A stretch of 64,000 nt of DNA from Heterodera schachtii (taxonomy: Eukaryota; Nematoda; Chromadorea; Rhabditida; Heteroderidae), in NCBI GenBank assembly GCA_023374025.1, contig SIJG01000053.1, positions 951,549 to 1,015,548 on the forward strand. Direction: 5' to 3'. The notes under the pieces are model-generated. The model did no database searches, had not been told where the DNA came from, and saw only the letters and a list, made by a program, of their open reading frames with translations. A program made the translations under genes and the position numbers. Every line of letters starts with the position of its first letter. Position 1 is the first letter of the stretch. This document shows positions 24,372 through 35,715 of this stretch, piece by piece.

Positions 24372-25208
24372 TTATTCACGGTCCTTATGTTCGCGTTGAG
24401 CCCCTCGGGCACGCAGGCCACCCACATATCCTTGCATCTGCAGACTCAGCAGCGAAAGGATGTTCATGACGTCTTCGTCGGTGTTGTACTCCGCCTCGTC
24501 CAATGCATCTCCGATCAATTGCTCCTTCAAAATGTATTAAAAGAAAATAAGAACGAATTCACAAAAGAAAAATGCTTACCACTACTAAATGAATTCCGCA
24601 GACTGTATTCGACATCCCCAGTGGCATTGGTGCTGATTGAACTGCGTCGGCTCTGATCAGCGCCCGGAGCAAACGCAAGGGCACCGGCTTCTTGTTCGTG
24701 GGCGGTCAGTCCAACATATACCCTCGCGAAGTAACCGAAAAACGCAGCCAAACCATCGGGTGCATGGTTTACTATGAGCGCGAAACCACGACGAACATGT
24801 TGTTCGGGAATCAATGCCAGAGCAAGCAACTTTCTAGGAGTAAACTTTTTTTGCCTTTCTCACTCACTCCAACACTCACCTGAAACTGTTCCGCGCGCCT
24901 TCTCCTTGTTCTTCGTCATTGGCATACAATTCTGCCAAGCCCATTTCGCGCCATTTCCTAAAAACGGCCGGGGTTGACACGGTCCATGTTGCCGTAAATC
25001 TTCCTTTTCTGTCTAAAAATTTTGAAATAAATAGAAGTACAAAAATTTGGAGACGCACCTTCTCATTACTTCCTCAAGCGCACGATCAGTGCCCATTGAC
25101 ACATACATTTCGTCCTTGGTGCCTGCACGTATTTCCGCCAGCACTTTGGAGGGTTTCAGGCGCGGCTTTTCGCCTGTAGCCGCCTTAATTTTGTTGCGCT
25201 TTTGCTCT
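24372..25208 (-). pseudogene. Mutator-like (MULE/FLYWCH-type) transposase C-terminal remnant
   Basis: The minus-strand exons read KRNKIKAATGEKPRLKPSKV and EIRAGTKDEMYVSMGTDRAL near 25205-25055. A stretch at about 25010-24880 cannot be read confidently in one frame. Then ALALIPEQHVRRGFALIVNH and DGLAAFFGYFARVYVG follow (24829-24560), and EQLIGDALDEAEYNTDEDVM ends at 24372. The order (basic linker, then LAxxPExxVxxxFxxLVxxxP and xYFxxxYVG) resembles the C-terminal half of nematode MULE/FLYWCH proteins. The catalytic DDE core is absent, so I call it a remnant of the surrounding element. It could instead be a domesticated gene if it is transcribed. Confidence 0.55.
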
Positions 25209-25375
25209 GCATGGAAATTGAGAAAATTGATTTAAAATAGGTAAAATTTCATACACATAACTCATAAATTAATGAAGAAAAATAGACTAAATAAGTATCA
25301 AATTAAGTCCTTGAAAAATGCAAAAATATTCATATTCAGTTAATTTTTTGTACATGTTTATTATATTTGGCTTAG

Positions 25376-25705
25376 TAGACGAATCGTGTGTTTTTGGCTT
25401 AGTAAACGAACGTTTAGTAGACGAATCGTTTAGTAGACGAATCGTTTAGTAGACGAATCGTGGCTTTTTGGCTGAGTAGACTAATCGTGTATTTTTAGCT
25501 GAGTAGACGAATCGTGCAATAGACGAATCGTTTAGTAGACGAATCGTGGCTTTTTGGCTGAGTAGACTAATCGTGTATTTTTAGCTGAGTAGACGAATCG
25601 TGCAATAGACGAATCGTTTAGTAGACGAATCGTGGCTTTTTGGCTGAGTAGACGAATCGTGTATTTTTGGCTGAGTAGACGAATCGTGTAATAGACGAAT
25701 CGTTG
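25376..25705 (-). repeat. Right ACGATTCGTCTAC repeat array (inverted relative to left)
   Basis: About fifteen copies of GTAGACGAATCGT (or ATAGACGAATCGT) are separated by GGCTTTTTGGCTGA or TATTTTTAGCTGA spacers. A block of about 106 bp is itself repeated two to three times between 25440 and 25680. The orientation is opposite to the left array. Confidence 0.85.
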
Positions 25706-25769
25706 GCGCGCCTGACACTGGGCTTACCAAATATGTATAAAAATCCGAAATATGTAAAAAAAAAAACCA

Positions 25770-26450
25770 ATTGGCCGACATTTGCGGCGCCCAGTCAAAG
25801 CGACACTTGCGGCGCCGACATTTGCGGCGTGACACTTGCGGCGCCAAGTCAAAATGACATTTTCGGCGCAGAATTAATGACCCCCAAGCCAAAAATATTT
25901 TATTTTATGCATACCTCCGTTTAATAAACAAATAGGCAAAATGTTAAGCCAGGGGTGGAAATCCAGTCCTTTGGCAACTCGGCCATTGCTTTCTGAGGCA
26001 AATCCGCCGCGTGTCAACCGCCGCTTTACTTGCTTTAAGCCCAGCTAATTTCGCTGCCCAGCCTTAAAAATTTATGAACTTCGGCAAAATTCAAAAGATT
26101 TATGAAAACCACTGCTGAAAAATATTTTTAAAAAGAATTCATTCAGTGGTTCGTTATTACTTTTGAAAAGAATTTCTTATGACCATAAGGAAATCAAAAG
26201 GGTGTTCGAGATTTCATTTTTGAGCATTAATTATGGGGGTGACACAAAATGTTGGCGCCGCAAATGTCATTTTGACTGGGCGCCGCAAGTGTCGGCGCCG
26301 CAAACGTCGTTTTGGCTGGGCGCCGCAAATGTAACGCCGCAAGTGTCTGCGCCGCAAACGTCGTTTTGGCTGGGCGCCGCAAATGTAACGCCGCAAGTGT
26401 CTGCGCCGCAAACGTCGTTTTGGCTGGGCGCCGCAAATGTCGCATCACCA
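25770..26450. mobile_element. Second element with inverted tandem-array ends (GGCGCCGCAAATGTC family)
   Basis: The left array (25775-25870) reads GACATTTGCGGCGCC and GACACTTGCGGCGCC repeatedly. The right array (26250-26445) carries the reverse-complement units GGCGCCGCAAATGTC and GGCGCCGCAAGTGTC and GCGCCGCAAACGTCG, including a 54-bp unit present about three times. The ~380 bp centre (25871-26249) is AT-rich and non-coding. The architecture repeats that of the preceding element with unrelated sequence. Open frames through the right array are repeat artefacts. Confidence 0.75.
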
Positions 26451-26889
26451 AAAAACCTCGAAGTATGTTGTAAATAAAAGTTCCAACTTTTGTTCGCAAG
26501 CATAAAAAAGCAAGTGTTTCCTAAAATTGGAGTTTGGAGAATCCAGGAAAAAAATATGTATTTACATAAAATTGCCAGTCCTAATATGTAATAATATTTC
26601 AATTAAAATAATTATTTTGCTTAATTAAAAAAATTACTTTTAATTTGATCACTTGCATTGTACTTTGTCATAGCACCATATTGTTGGATTTTTGCTCGCT
26701 TTATTTTTATCGTTTAGACTGAACCCTCCCTATTGCTTGTCCTCATTTCTATTCAAAAATATTTTAAGTTTGACAAATTTGGCAATTTCTTATGGGAAAT
26801 CTATGAGGTTCAATCTCCAGCGGAGTCCTTGAAATGCCACCTCCATCTCGCATTAGAACCTTTCTCGAGCTTCTCGTTTGTTAGCATTT
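26451..26889. other. AT-rich intergenic stretch
   Basis: No gene or repeat structure was recognised in this segment. Confidence 0.4.
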
Positions 26890-27105
26890 TCAATTTTGCT
26901 TTGACACCTCCACCCCATCACCCAACTTAACAAATCCACAAATCCAGTTCCTTTTATACGTTGAGAGCAGAACATTTGGAAATGATTGATTGGTCCGCAC
27001 AAATCCCACCGAATTTCTCCCATTTTCAAGTTCCATTGGCAGTCCCTCAATATTTGCAGCGTCAGCGGAGATCACCCGCCAAATGACCACAAAGAGACAA
27101 ATCAT
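26890..27105 (-). CDS. Possible small secreted protein (hypothetical)
   Basis: An open frame of about 71 residues starts MICLFVVIWRVISADAANIE, a short hydrophobic stretch resembling a signal peptide with a possible cut after ADA. A polar mature part (LENGRNSVGFVRTNQSFPN) ends KLGDGVEVSKQN. The frame is open further upstream to 27192. It lies head to head with the secreted-protein gene at 27327. No family was recognised and the frame could be fortuitous. Confidence 0.3.
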   Translation of the reverse strand: MICLFVVIWRVISADAANIEGLPMELENGRNSVGFVRTNQSFPNVLLSTYKRNWICGFVKLGDGVEVSKQN

Positions 27106-27326
27106 TCGGGTCACCCCAAGGCGCACATTTTCGCTGTCAAATTTGGGTGAATTTTTAAAAGCAAATAAGTGAAAAGAAAAACAAAATCCCATAAAAGAGA
27201 GTTATGACATTTCAGATCAACTTTTATGCTTTTTGTTCACTCCCTTTTTTATATAATGTGCGAAATTTGTTTTTAAAGTTAAGCTGAATTTCCAATTGGT
27301 GATGGCTTTTTCTCTCTCACAGTGAA

Positions 27327-27590
27327 ATGGACAGCTTTCTATTATTTATTTTGTTGCTTTGTTCGGTTCTGAAATTTGGCAAATGCCAGCAATTCCTGGG
27401 ACAAACAAACCCACAAAACTACCAGTTACCATACCCGAACTTACAGTATGCTTCATCCAATTGGAATAACGCCAATTTTAACGAAAATATCCATCAGCAA
27501 AATGCAAGAGGTAAAGTGATGAGAGAGTGAGAGAGAGAGAAGAGGAGAGAGAGAGAAAGAGAGGGGAGAGAGAGAGAGAGAAAGAGAGGG

Positions 27591-27625
<35 letters not shown>

Positions 27626-30037
27626 GGGAGAGAGAGAGAGAGAAAGAGAGGGGAGAGAGAGAGAGAAAGGGGAGAGTGGGCGGGGGATTTAATAAAACAA
27701 TTTTAATTGTTCATCCCCCTTTCAAAAAGGCTCCACCGATTCAGTTTCCATTCGATTGATTGACGAAATTTTGGAGATTTTTGTTCCGCCGAACACTTAC
27801 GCGCCCAAAAGAACCCCAAGGCGAGTTTGCCATTTTTTATAGGGATTGTTTTTGGCATTGTGTGTCTTTCACCTCTTTTCGGGCTGACAGTCAACCGCCG
27901 CTTATTCCGTACGGGCTTAATCAAGTTTTACCGGCGACTTCAAAAAGTCATGACGAAGCCACGGCAGAAGAAACGCCCGTCAATTTTGCCGGCTCAGAGC
28001 GGCGATTTCAGCCCCCTAAATCGGTTGGAATATAATTTTAGTGCCCGGATTTATATGGATTTCCATATTTTTTGCACATTTCGGCCGAAAAAGGCTAAAT
28101 AATATTTTTAGCTTGGTTCGAATCTTCTTGGTACATTTTTATTTCAACATTTTTCATCTATGTTTCCATATTTAACAAGAAACTCGATAATAACCCCTAA
28201 AATCAAACATTCTAAGAAACAAAATTCTAAATGCCGAAAATTTTGAAAAATTCGAAATTGTCAAAAACTTTTTTATGTTCAAAATTCCTATTGAAAGAAC
28301 TTTTTTATTTTGAAATTTTCTCAATGAGAAGAAAATTATTTTCTTAAATTAATTTTGAGGAACATATAAATATTTAATTTTATAAAATTTATATTTTCGC
28401 CAATTAAAAAAAAATTTCACTTTTAGTTTCAAAAATTTAATGAACAATTTTTGAGAAATCTTTTGTCCATATTTTTGGATTTTTTCATTTGTTTTATAAT
28501 CCATTTTTTAAAATATTTTTCAATATAAATCCGGGCCTTAAATAAATTATAAAAAATAATAGAATAGTGTTTTTAATAATCATTTTAAGCATTTTTCATA
28601 TGAAAAAGGGCCGACTGATCAGCCGCCGCCGCCTTGGGCAAATTTGGCACGGGAAATGCTTGGTCTTTTCAGGCCGTTGGAGACAACGACGGCAACTCCA
28701 AGCACAACGACAACGGAAGCGTCAATTCTGGACAGGGTAATTAAGAAAAATTAAATTTAATTGAAAATATTACGCTTTGATTGATTTGGCCAAGTAATTA
28801 TGAAAAAGTCCATTCATTAATTTAATTTTTTTGATAATTTAATGTAAATTTAATTTTAAATTAACTTTTGATTTTGTGCTATTTCAGTTTATGCCCAAAA
28901 TTCCGAATATTTTCAATTCGTTTGTCGGCGGACGGACGACGATGGCCACAACAACCGCTGCCACTCCTCCGACACTTTTCCCATTTCTCTCATTTTTCAC
29001 CGAAAAACCGACTACAACAAAAGCGTTTTGTTTTTTAAATTATTATTAATACATATAATTGAAATATGGCTATGGTCCTTTTTCACATTTTAGAAGGGAA
29101 TAATTCAATGAATTTGAAAAATAATCGGGCGAATTTTAATTAATTGAATTTTGTTGCGCATTAGAAAAGGGATGTCATTTTATGTAAGAAAACCCGAAAA
29201 ATACAAGTGCCAAAATGTATATGAAATCTGTAAAAAAGCCCTAAATAAGCACAATTTTTTGACAATAAATTCTTAATGTAAAAAAGCGTGAATATGCAAA
29301 ATAACACAAAAAATTTTCATAAACAATTTATAAACAATTTCAAAAAGCTTAAAATATGTAACAATATGAATTTGTATCAAAAGCTGCGAAATATATATAA
29401 AACTAATTACTCGGAATTATTAATTATTATTTAAATAGTGCTCCAATGCCGTGGCTGTCCTTTTTGCGCCAAGAACAACAGCCAAAACGAGTGGACACTC
29501 GCGCAAATCCAATTTTGGAGCCGTTGAGCCAATTTTTTGGAGTTAATAATTTTTGAGTGAATTTGAATTTTTAACACCGATATTTTAACAGGTGGAAAAG
29601 AAAGCGGTTGAGGAAGGACGAGCCCAAATTGACACGGGAGGACCGAACAATTTCGACCGATTTGTAGTCAGAGAGAAAATGGCGCCGGACAATCCCTTTT
29701 TGGGATTTGTCGGGGGAGGGAAATGGAACGAGAGGGGTCCAAAAATTAATGAGTTTTAAAAGTAAAAACATTGCATTTCAGGCATAAAATGGGAGGATGG
29801 AAACATTCGATTGGTCAATAAAAATGGGAACTCTCTGCTCGGCTCTGAGACGGGCGTCAATGACCGTTCCGTGGACATTCCGCTCATGCGCTGGTCATTT
29901 TTTAATATTTTATTAATCAACATAAATGAATTATTTAAATTTAAAAAAGTGAATCCAAACTTAATAGGCTCGACATGGCTAACAATTTTGCCTCATCTTA
30001 TCACGCACAACAGGAGGACCGAATCCGACGCTGGTGA
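27327..30037 (+). CDS. Secreted low-complexity protein, family not recognised
   Basis: The start ATG at 27327 gives a clear signal peptide (MDSFLLFILLLCSVLKFGKC), then a Q/N/Y-rich stretch. In-frame exons are about 27327-27511, 27730-27822, 28605-28739, 28888-29021, 29438-29543, 29592-29728, 29782-29892 and 29969-30037. Landmarks are DSVSIRLIDEILEIFVPPNT, QPPPPWANLAREMLGLFRPL, a Thr/Pro run (TTTATPSTTTTEAS), a second one (TTMATTTAATPPTLFPFLSF), PWLSFLRQEQQPKRVD, NPFLGFVGGGKWNERG, WEDGNIRLVNKNGNSLLGSE and the final YHAQQEDRIRRW. Thr-rich parts suggest O-glycosylation. A secreted matrix or gland product is possible, but there is no direct evidence. The first intron is a GA microsatellite. Individual exons in the middle are tentative. 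Confidence 0.55.
27524..27677 (+). repeat. GA-rich microsatellite in intron
   Basis: An almost pure GAGAGA/GGGGAGAGA purine tract of about 150 bp lies directly after the first exon of the secreted-protein gene. It contains a repeated unit of roughly 35-40 bp (AAAGAGAGGGGAGAGAGAGA). Confidence 0.9.
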
Positions 30038-30611
30038 ATGATCGAATTCCAAATTCTGCCATAATTATATGTTTTGTATCTAATGGCTAACTAAGGAATG
30101 GGCCATTGACTGAATAATGAAGCGATAAGCGTATAAACAAAAAGCTCTTTCTTCAAAATTTATTGTATTTAACTAAAGGCTTTTACTTTTTTTCATTTTT
30201 TAATTTTATCAATATTTAATTAAATTATTTGGAAATTAAATAATTAAATTACAAACATCGCCCATACCTCCAATTTCTCGGGCAGCCACCTATCATAAAA
30301 CACAAGGGATTTATAGTGAATTACTTCTATTAAATCTCTTTTTTAACATGGGGTTAATTAATTTAAAATAACTAAGTTTTAATAGATCAATGTTATCCTC
30401 AATCTTACAAAAATATAGAAGATCAATGATCACAAAAATATAACGAACAAAAATATTAAAATCAAAGTCAAGCTGAAGTCAATATAATTTTTTTCATGAC
30501 CAAAATTAGCTTGAAACAGGCGCAAAAATTTTCCAAAACATTTTATAAACAGTGGCAAGACTGACAGCACGTGCCTAAACACTTAACGAAACACATAAAC
30601 ATACAAACACT
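30038..30611. other. AT-rich intergenic stretch before satellite
   Basis: No gene was recognised. The sequence is strongly AT-rich and leads into the first degenerate satellite unit. Confidence 0.45.
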
Positions 30612-33600
30612 CCAAAACATTAAGAATCGGCTAAAACTCGCAAAACATGGCAGCGATACCCGAACATTAGCCCAAAACATTCCGCCTGTTTTTGGTATGC
30701 GCCTGTTTTGGCAATGTTTTTGGCAAATGTTGGGCACTCTGTCCATGTTTTTCGAGTTATAAGAAACAGGCGCAAACATTGGCAACATCTGCTAAATCCA
30801 GAAAATATGAAACAAAAACATGCACAGAACATTACATCAGAAACAGACGCAAACATTGCCGACATTGACCCAAAACGTGGCAGCGATACCCGAACATTAG
30901 CCCTAAACATATTGCGCCTGTTTTTGGTATGCGCCTGTTTTGGCAATGTTTTTGGCAAATGTTGGGCACTCTGTCCATGTTTTTTGAGTTAAGAAACAGG
31001 CGCAAACATTGGCAACATCTGCTAAATCATCCAGAAAATATGAAACAAAAACATGCACAGAACATTCCAAACATTGACAAATACACTATCAGAAACAGAC
31101 GCAAACATTGCCGAACATTGACCCAAAACGTGGCAACGATGCACGAACATTAGCCCAAAACATTCCGCCTGTTTTTGGTATGCGCCTGTTTTGGCAATGT
31201 TTTTGGCAAATGTTGGGCACTCTGTCCATGTTTTTTGAGTTAAGAAACAGGCGCAAACATTGGCAACATCTGCTAAATCATCCAGAAAATATGAAACAAA
31301 AACATGCACAGAACATTCCAAACATTGACAAATACACTATCAGAAACAGACGCAAACATTGCCGAACATTGACCCAAAACGTGGCAACGATGCACGAACA
31401 TTAGCCCAAAACATTCCGCCTGTTTTTGGTATGCGCCTGTTTTGGCAAATGTTGGGCACTCTGTCCATGTTTTTTGAGTTATAAGAAACAGGCGCAAACA
31501 TTGGCAACATCTGCTAAATCATCCAGAAAATATGAAACAAAAACATGCACAGAACATTCCAAACATTGACAAATACACTACCAGAAACAGATGCAAACAT
31601 TGCCGAACATTGACCCAAAACGTGGCAACGCTGCACGAACATTAGCCCAAAACATTCCGCCTGTTTTTGGTATGCGCCTGTTTTGGCAATGTTTTTGGCA
31701 AATGTTGGGCACTCTGTCCATGTTTTTTGAGTTATAAGAAACAGGCGCAAACATTGGCAACATCTGCTAAATCATCCAGAAAATATGAAACAAAAACATG
31801 CACAGAACATTCCAAACATTGACAAATACACTACCAGAAACAGACGCAAACATTGCCGACATTGACCCAAAACGTGGCAGCGATACCCGAACATTAGCCC
31901 TAAACATTCCGCCTGTTTTTGGTATGCGCCTGTTTTGGCAAATGTTGGGCACTCTGTCCATGTTTTTCGAGTTATAAGAAACAGGCGCAAACATTGGCAA
32001 CATCTGCTAAATCATCCAGAAAATATGAAACAAAAACATGCACAGAACATTCCAAACATTGACAAATACACTATCAGAAACAGACGCAAACATTGCCGAA
32101 CATTGACCCAAAACGTGGCAACGATGCACGAACATTAGCCCAAAACATTCCGCCTGTTTTTGGTATGCGCCTGTTTTGGCAATGTTTTTGGCAAATGTTG
32201 GGCACTCTGTCCATGTTTTTTGAGTTATAAGAAACAGGCGCAAACATTGGCAACATCTGCTAAATCATCCAGAAAATATGAAACAAAAACATGCACAGAA
32301 CATTCCAAACATTGACAAATACACTACCAGAAACAGACGCAAACATTGCCGACATTGACCCAAAACGTGGCAACGCTGCACGAACATTAGCCCAAAACAT
32401 TCCGCCTGTTTTTGGTATGCGCCTGTTTTGGCAATGTTTTTGGCAAATGTTGGGCACTCTGTCCATGTTTTTTGAGTTATAAGAAACAGGCGCAAACATT
32501 GGCAACATCTGCTAAATCATCCAGAAAATATGAAACAAAAACATGCACAGAACATTCCAAACATTGACAAATACACTACCAGAAACAGACGCAAACATTG
32601 CCGACATTGACCCAAAACGTGGCAGCGATACCCGAACATTAGCCCTAAACATTCCGCCTGTTTTTGGTATGCGCCTGTTTTGGCAAATGTTGGGCACTCT
32701 GTCCATGTTTTTTGAGTTATAAGAAACAGGCGCAAACATTGGCAACATCTGCTAAATCATCCAGAAAATATGAAACAAAAACATGCACAGAACATTCCAA
32801 ACATTGACAAATACACTATCAGAAACAGACGCAAACATTGCCGAACATTGACCCAAAACGTGGCAACGATGCACGAACATTAGCCCAAAACATTCCGCCT
32901 GTTTTTGGTATGCGCCTGTTTTGGCAAATGTTGGGCACTCTGTCCATGTTTTTTGAGTTATAAGAAACAGGCGCAAACATTGGCAACATCTGCTAAATCA
33001 TCCAGAAAATATAAAACAAAAACATGCACAGAACATTCCAAACATTGACAAATACACTACCAGAAACAGATGCAAACATTGCCGAACATTGACCAAAACG
33101 TGGCGGCGATACCCGAACATTAGCCCTAAACATATTGCGCCTGTTTTTGGTATGCGCCTGTTTTGGCAATGTTTTTGGCAAATGTTGGGCACTCTGTCCA
33201 TGTTTTTTGAGTTAAGAAACAGGCGCAAACATTGGCAACATCTGCTAAATCATCCAGAAAATATGAAACAAAAACATGCACAGAACATTCCAAACATTGA
33301 CAAATACACTACCAGAAACAGACGCAAACATTGCCGACATTGACCCAAAACGTGGCAACGCTGCACGAACATTAGCCCAAAACATTCCGCCTGTTTTTGG
33401 TATGCGCCTGTTTTGGCAATGTTTTTGGCAAATGTTGGGCACTCTGTCCATGTTTTTTGAGTTATAAGAAACAGGCGCAAACATTGGCAACATCTGCTAA
33501 ATCATCCAGAAAATATGAAACAAAAACATGCACAGAACATTCCAAACATTGACAAATACACTACCAGAAACAGACGCAAACATTGCCGACATTGACCCAA

Positions 33601-33655
33601 AACGTGGCAGCGATACCCGAACATTAGCCCTAAACATATTGCGCCTGTTTTGGCA
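30612..33655. repeat. Satellite array, about 12 units of ~240 or ~252 bp
   Basis: The phrase CTCTGTCCATGTTTTT recurs about twelve times from 30738 to 33446, spaced roughly 240 or 252 bp. The two lengths differ mainly by presence or absence of AATGTTTTTGGC. Each unit also holds ATGCGCCTGTTTTGGCAA and, further on, GAAACAGGCGCAAACATTGG, which are partly reverse complements, so each monomer can fold. Units also differ in AACGATGCACG versus AGCGATACCCG. The first unit is diverged, and the last ends abruptly near 33655. Short open frames here on both strands are repeat artefacts. Confidence 0.93.
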
Positions 33656-33959
33656 ACTAAAAATCTGAAAAACTGGTGTCTTCGAGTTGTTCGAAACAGT
33701 GAGCTTCTCCGACCCTGAAAACCCAAAAAGAACTAACAATGGAACCTAGCAAACTGTCAGTAAAAAAGTGGATATAAATTTGGTATCATTGGATATCAGG
33801 GTCGACTTTTATTGTGAATTTTTAATATTAGCCGTATGTGAAGGGAAATAAAAAAGGTATGGGACCTAGAAAATAGAAATTTTGACTGTTTTCTGTTCGC
33901 CGATGGTGGCGTGGTGAAAACGAGCAACGTTGGTTGATCAGTTGGTTAAACTCGCATTT

Positions 33960-34570
33960 TGGTAAAGGTGCAGAATTGTGGTCCCGATGGGAAAGAATAG
34001 TAAAATTTTAAAAAGCCTTTTTTCCGGGGTTAAAAAACGCGCTGATCACGAATCTGAACTCAGATTTTAAAGATTTTGTCTATGATTTTTCATCAAGTAC
34101 TTTGATTTTTCCAAAAATTTAAGGATATTAGTCTTATAATCAACTCATACATAAACCGATGTTGTAGAGCTTAAAAAGAGCATTCGAATGAGCTATTGAA
34201 TGTCTGTAGATGTTTAGTTTTTTACGATTTTTTGGAGATTTAATTACTGGTCCTTAGGGGTCATATGAAACGGGGGTTGGAGTTCGAGCTCGCTTGGCTG
34301 AAATTTTTTTTTATGATACTAGAAGAAAAATAATAGACAAAACATTGATTTTTCGAAGACTTAATTCAGATTCTTAATCAGAAAATTTTTTAAATAATAA
34401 GAAAATTTGGAAAAACCAAAGTATTTGTGAAAAAATCATAGACAAAATCAATGTTTTTTAAAATCTGAGTTCATAATACATAGTGGTCAGCACGTTTTTT
34501 AACCCCGGAAAAAAAGGCTTTTTAAAATTTTACTATTTTTTCCCATCGGGAACACAATTCTGCCCCTTTG
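33960..34570. mobile_element. Palindromic MITE-like element, arms ~150 bp
   Basis: The left arm (about 33964-34115) contains GCAGAATTGTGGTCCCGATG, AAAATTTTAAAAAGCC and GGGGTTAAAAAACGCGCTGA. The right arm (about 34400-34570) contains their reverse complements, including TTTTTAACCCCGGAAAAAAA and TCCCATCGGGAACACAATTC. The ~280 bp centre is AT-rich. The CGCTGATCACGAATC segment is shared with the element at 20217-20795, so the two are probably distant relatives. Confidence 0.82.
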
Positions 34571-35205
34571 CCCGCATTCTTGGAGGTCCGGGTTCAAATC
34601 CAACATAAAAATAAATTTTTAATTATTGTATAACAAAGTTAAACAATTAAGATTCTTTAGCGAAAATAAACCAAAATAGTCAACTGCACATAAAGAATTA
34701 CATCCGATCTTTCTCAATTTTCCGAACCCGCTCAACGCTAGTTCGATTATTTTAACGCCTAACGAATAAAATAATGGAATAAATCAACATTTCTTAAATT
34801 TGCTTACCTATACATATTTTATTCCACAGAAAAATATAACATATAAAACCATCCTCACTGTAAAGAACACACATTTATTATAAGAAAGCAAAAGATAAAT
34901 AATCGTAATCAAAAATAATATAAAGTGAAAAGGGAGAGTTTGACAAAGTTCGACGGCGACAAATTCAGGCCTTTAATGGAAGAATTAGGAGTTCCCTGAA
35001 AATCGAAGGAATGTAAATTAATGGCGCAATTTGTGGTCGTTTGTGCCTCCGGTGAAAAACGACCGGAGAACAATTTGCTATAAACCTTGAAACAGAACGA
35101 ACACTCTCTCCTCCCTTCTCCACAACTTTCATCAATTGAGCAGCTATTAAAGATAGATTTTTTTCAGTTCCCTAATTTATGTCGGATGGGCCGATAATTA
35201 TTTTA
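34571..35205. other. AT-rich intergenic region with a tRNA-like B box
   Basis: A pol III B-box-like GGGTTCAAATCC occurs at about 34588-34600, just outside the palindromic element. No complete tRNA fold was found. The remainder is AT-rich and without a recognised gene. Confidence 0.4.
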
Positions 35206-35715
35206 TTATAATTTTTGCTTTTTAGTTTCAGCTTTGAAATTGTATTCCTTTCGGCCCATTCCGATTTTGCACAAGTGTAAAAACCTCAGTGGGCGGGATT
35301 TCTGTAATGTTGGCCCTTTCATTTTTAGATGATCAAAAACGATCTTTGTGCTGATGGCAGTGTACGGTAGCGTGCCGCCCAAGAGGGTACGGCACTCCCT
35401 CAAAAAACACACTGACACCCGGTAGGTGTACTGTACCTGAACTTCACAACACAGTGCCTCTCTCATTGCGACACTGTTGTGGGAATACCTATCGACGATG
35501 ATGGTGGTGATTGACGTAGTCACCGTGGCCATTGTTTTGATGGTGGTGGCTTTTTTGTTTGGTGGGGGGCGGCGATCGCGAAGCCGAGTTGCGGACACGA
35601 CGACGGCGGTGGTCGTCAGACGCATCGCCGTGGGCGGAGTGTTTTTCGTTGTTATTGGCATCGTCGCGGTGGCGCGAGTGGGACCTTGGGGAAAGTGCAA
35701 GTCGTCGACACTCAT
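35206..35715 (-). CDS. Hypothetical protein, 169 codons
   Basis: This is a single uninterrupted minus-strand frame from MSVDDLHFPQGPTRATAT to KAETKKQKL. The first half is Thr/Arg-rich and low in complexity. The second half (YTYRVSVCFLRECRTLLGGT, IVFDHLKMKGPTLQKSRPLR, LHLCKIGMGRKEY) has a balanced composition that looks coding. I recognise no family. The low-complexity first half may be a read-through of an intron or upstream exon. A plus-strand frame over 35477-35722 is hydrophobic only because it mirrors the Thr-rich codons. Confidence 0.4.
   Translation of the reverse strand: MSVDDLHFPQGPTRATATMPITTKNTPPTAMRLTTTAVVVSATRLRDRRPPPNKKATTIKTMATVTTSITTIIVDRYSHNSVAMREALCCEVQVQYTYRVSVCFLRECRTLLGGTLPYTAISTKIVFDHLKMKGPTLQKSRPLRFLHLCKIGMGRKEYNFKAETKKQKL

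Larger units (their letters stand above)
23030..25725. mobile_element. Mutator-like element with tandem-array terminal inverted repeats
   Basis: The left end, at about 23030 (ACTATGGGTCAAGCCCAG), leads into an array of the unit CACGATTCGTCTACT with CAGCCAAAAA spacers (23055-23207, continuing 24001-24045 after a hAT insertion). The right end carries the same units in reverse orientation (25376-25705) followed by CTGACACTGGGCTTACC, which mirrors the left-end GGGTCAAGCCCAG with mismatches. Between the arrays lies a minus-strand transposase-like coding remnant. I could not define a target-site duplication, so the outer limits are approximate. Confidence 0.6.

Noticed and set aside
23055..25705. 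Direct-repeat arrays resembling a CRISPR array
   Set aside because: Units are 13-25 bp with spacers that are themselves repetitive, orientation flips across the element, and the host is a nematode.
26214..26602. Arg-rich and Ala-rich frames across 26214-26602
   Set aside because: These are readings through the GGCGCCGCAAATGTC minisatellite.
30543..33739. Many 60-110 codon frames in the satellite, on both strands
   Set aside because: They recur with the satellite period and arise because the monomer lengths are near multiples of three; no start context or domain supports them.
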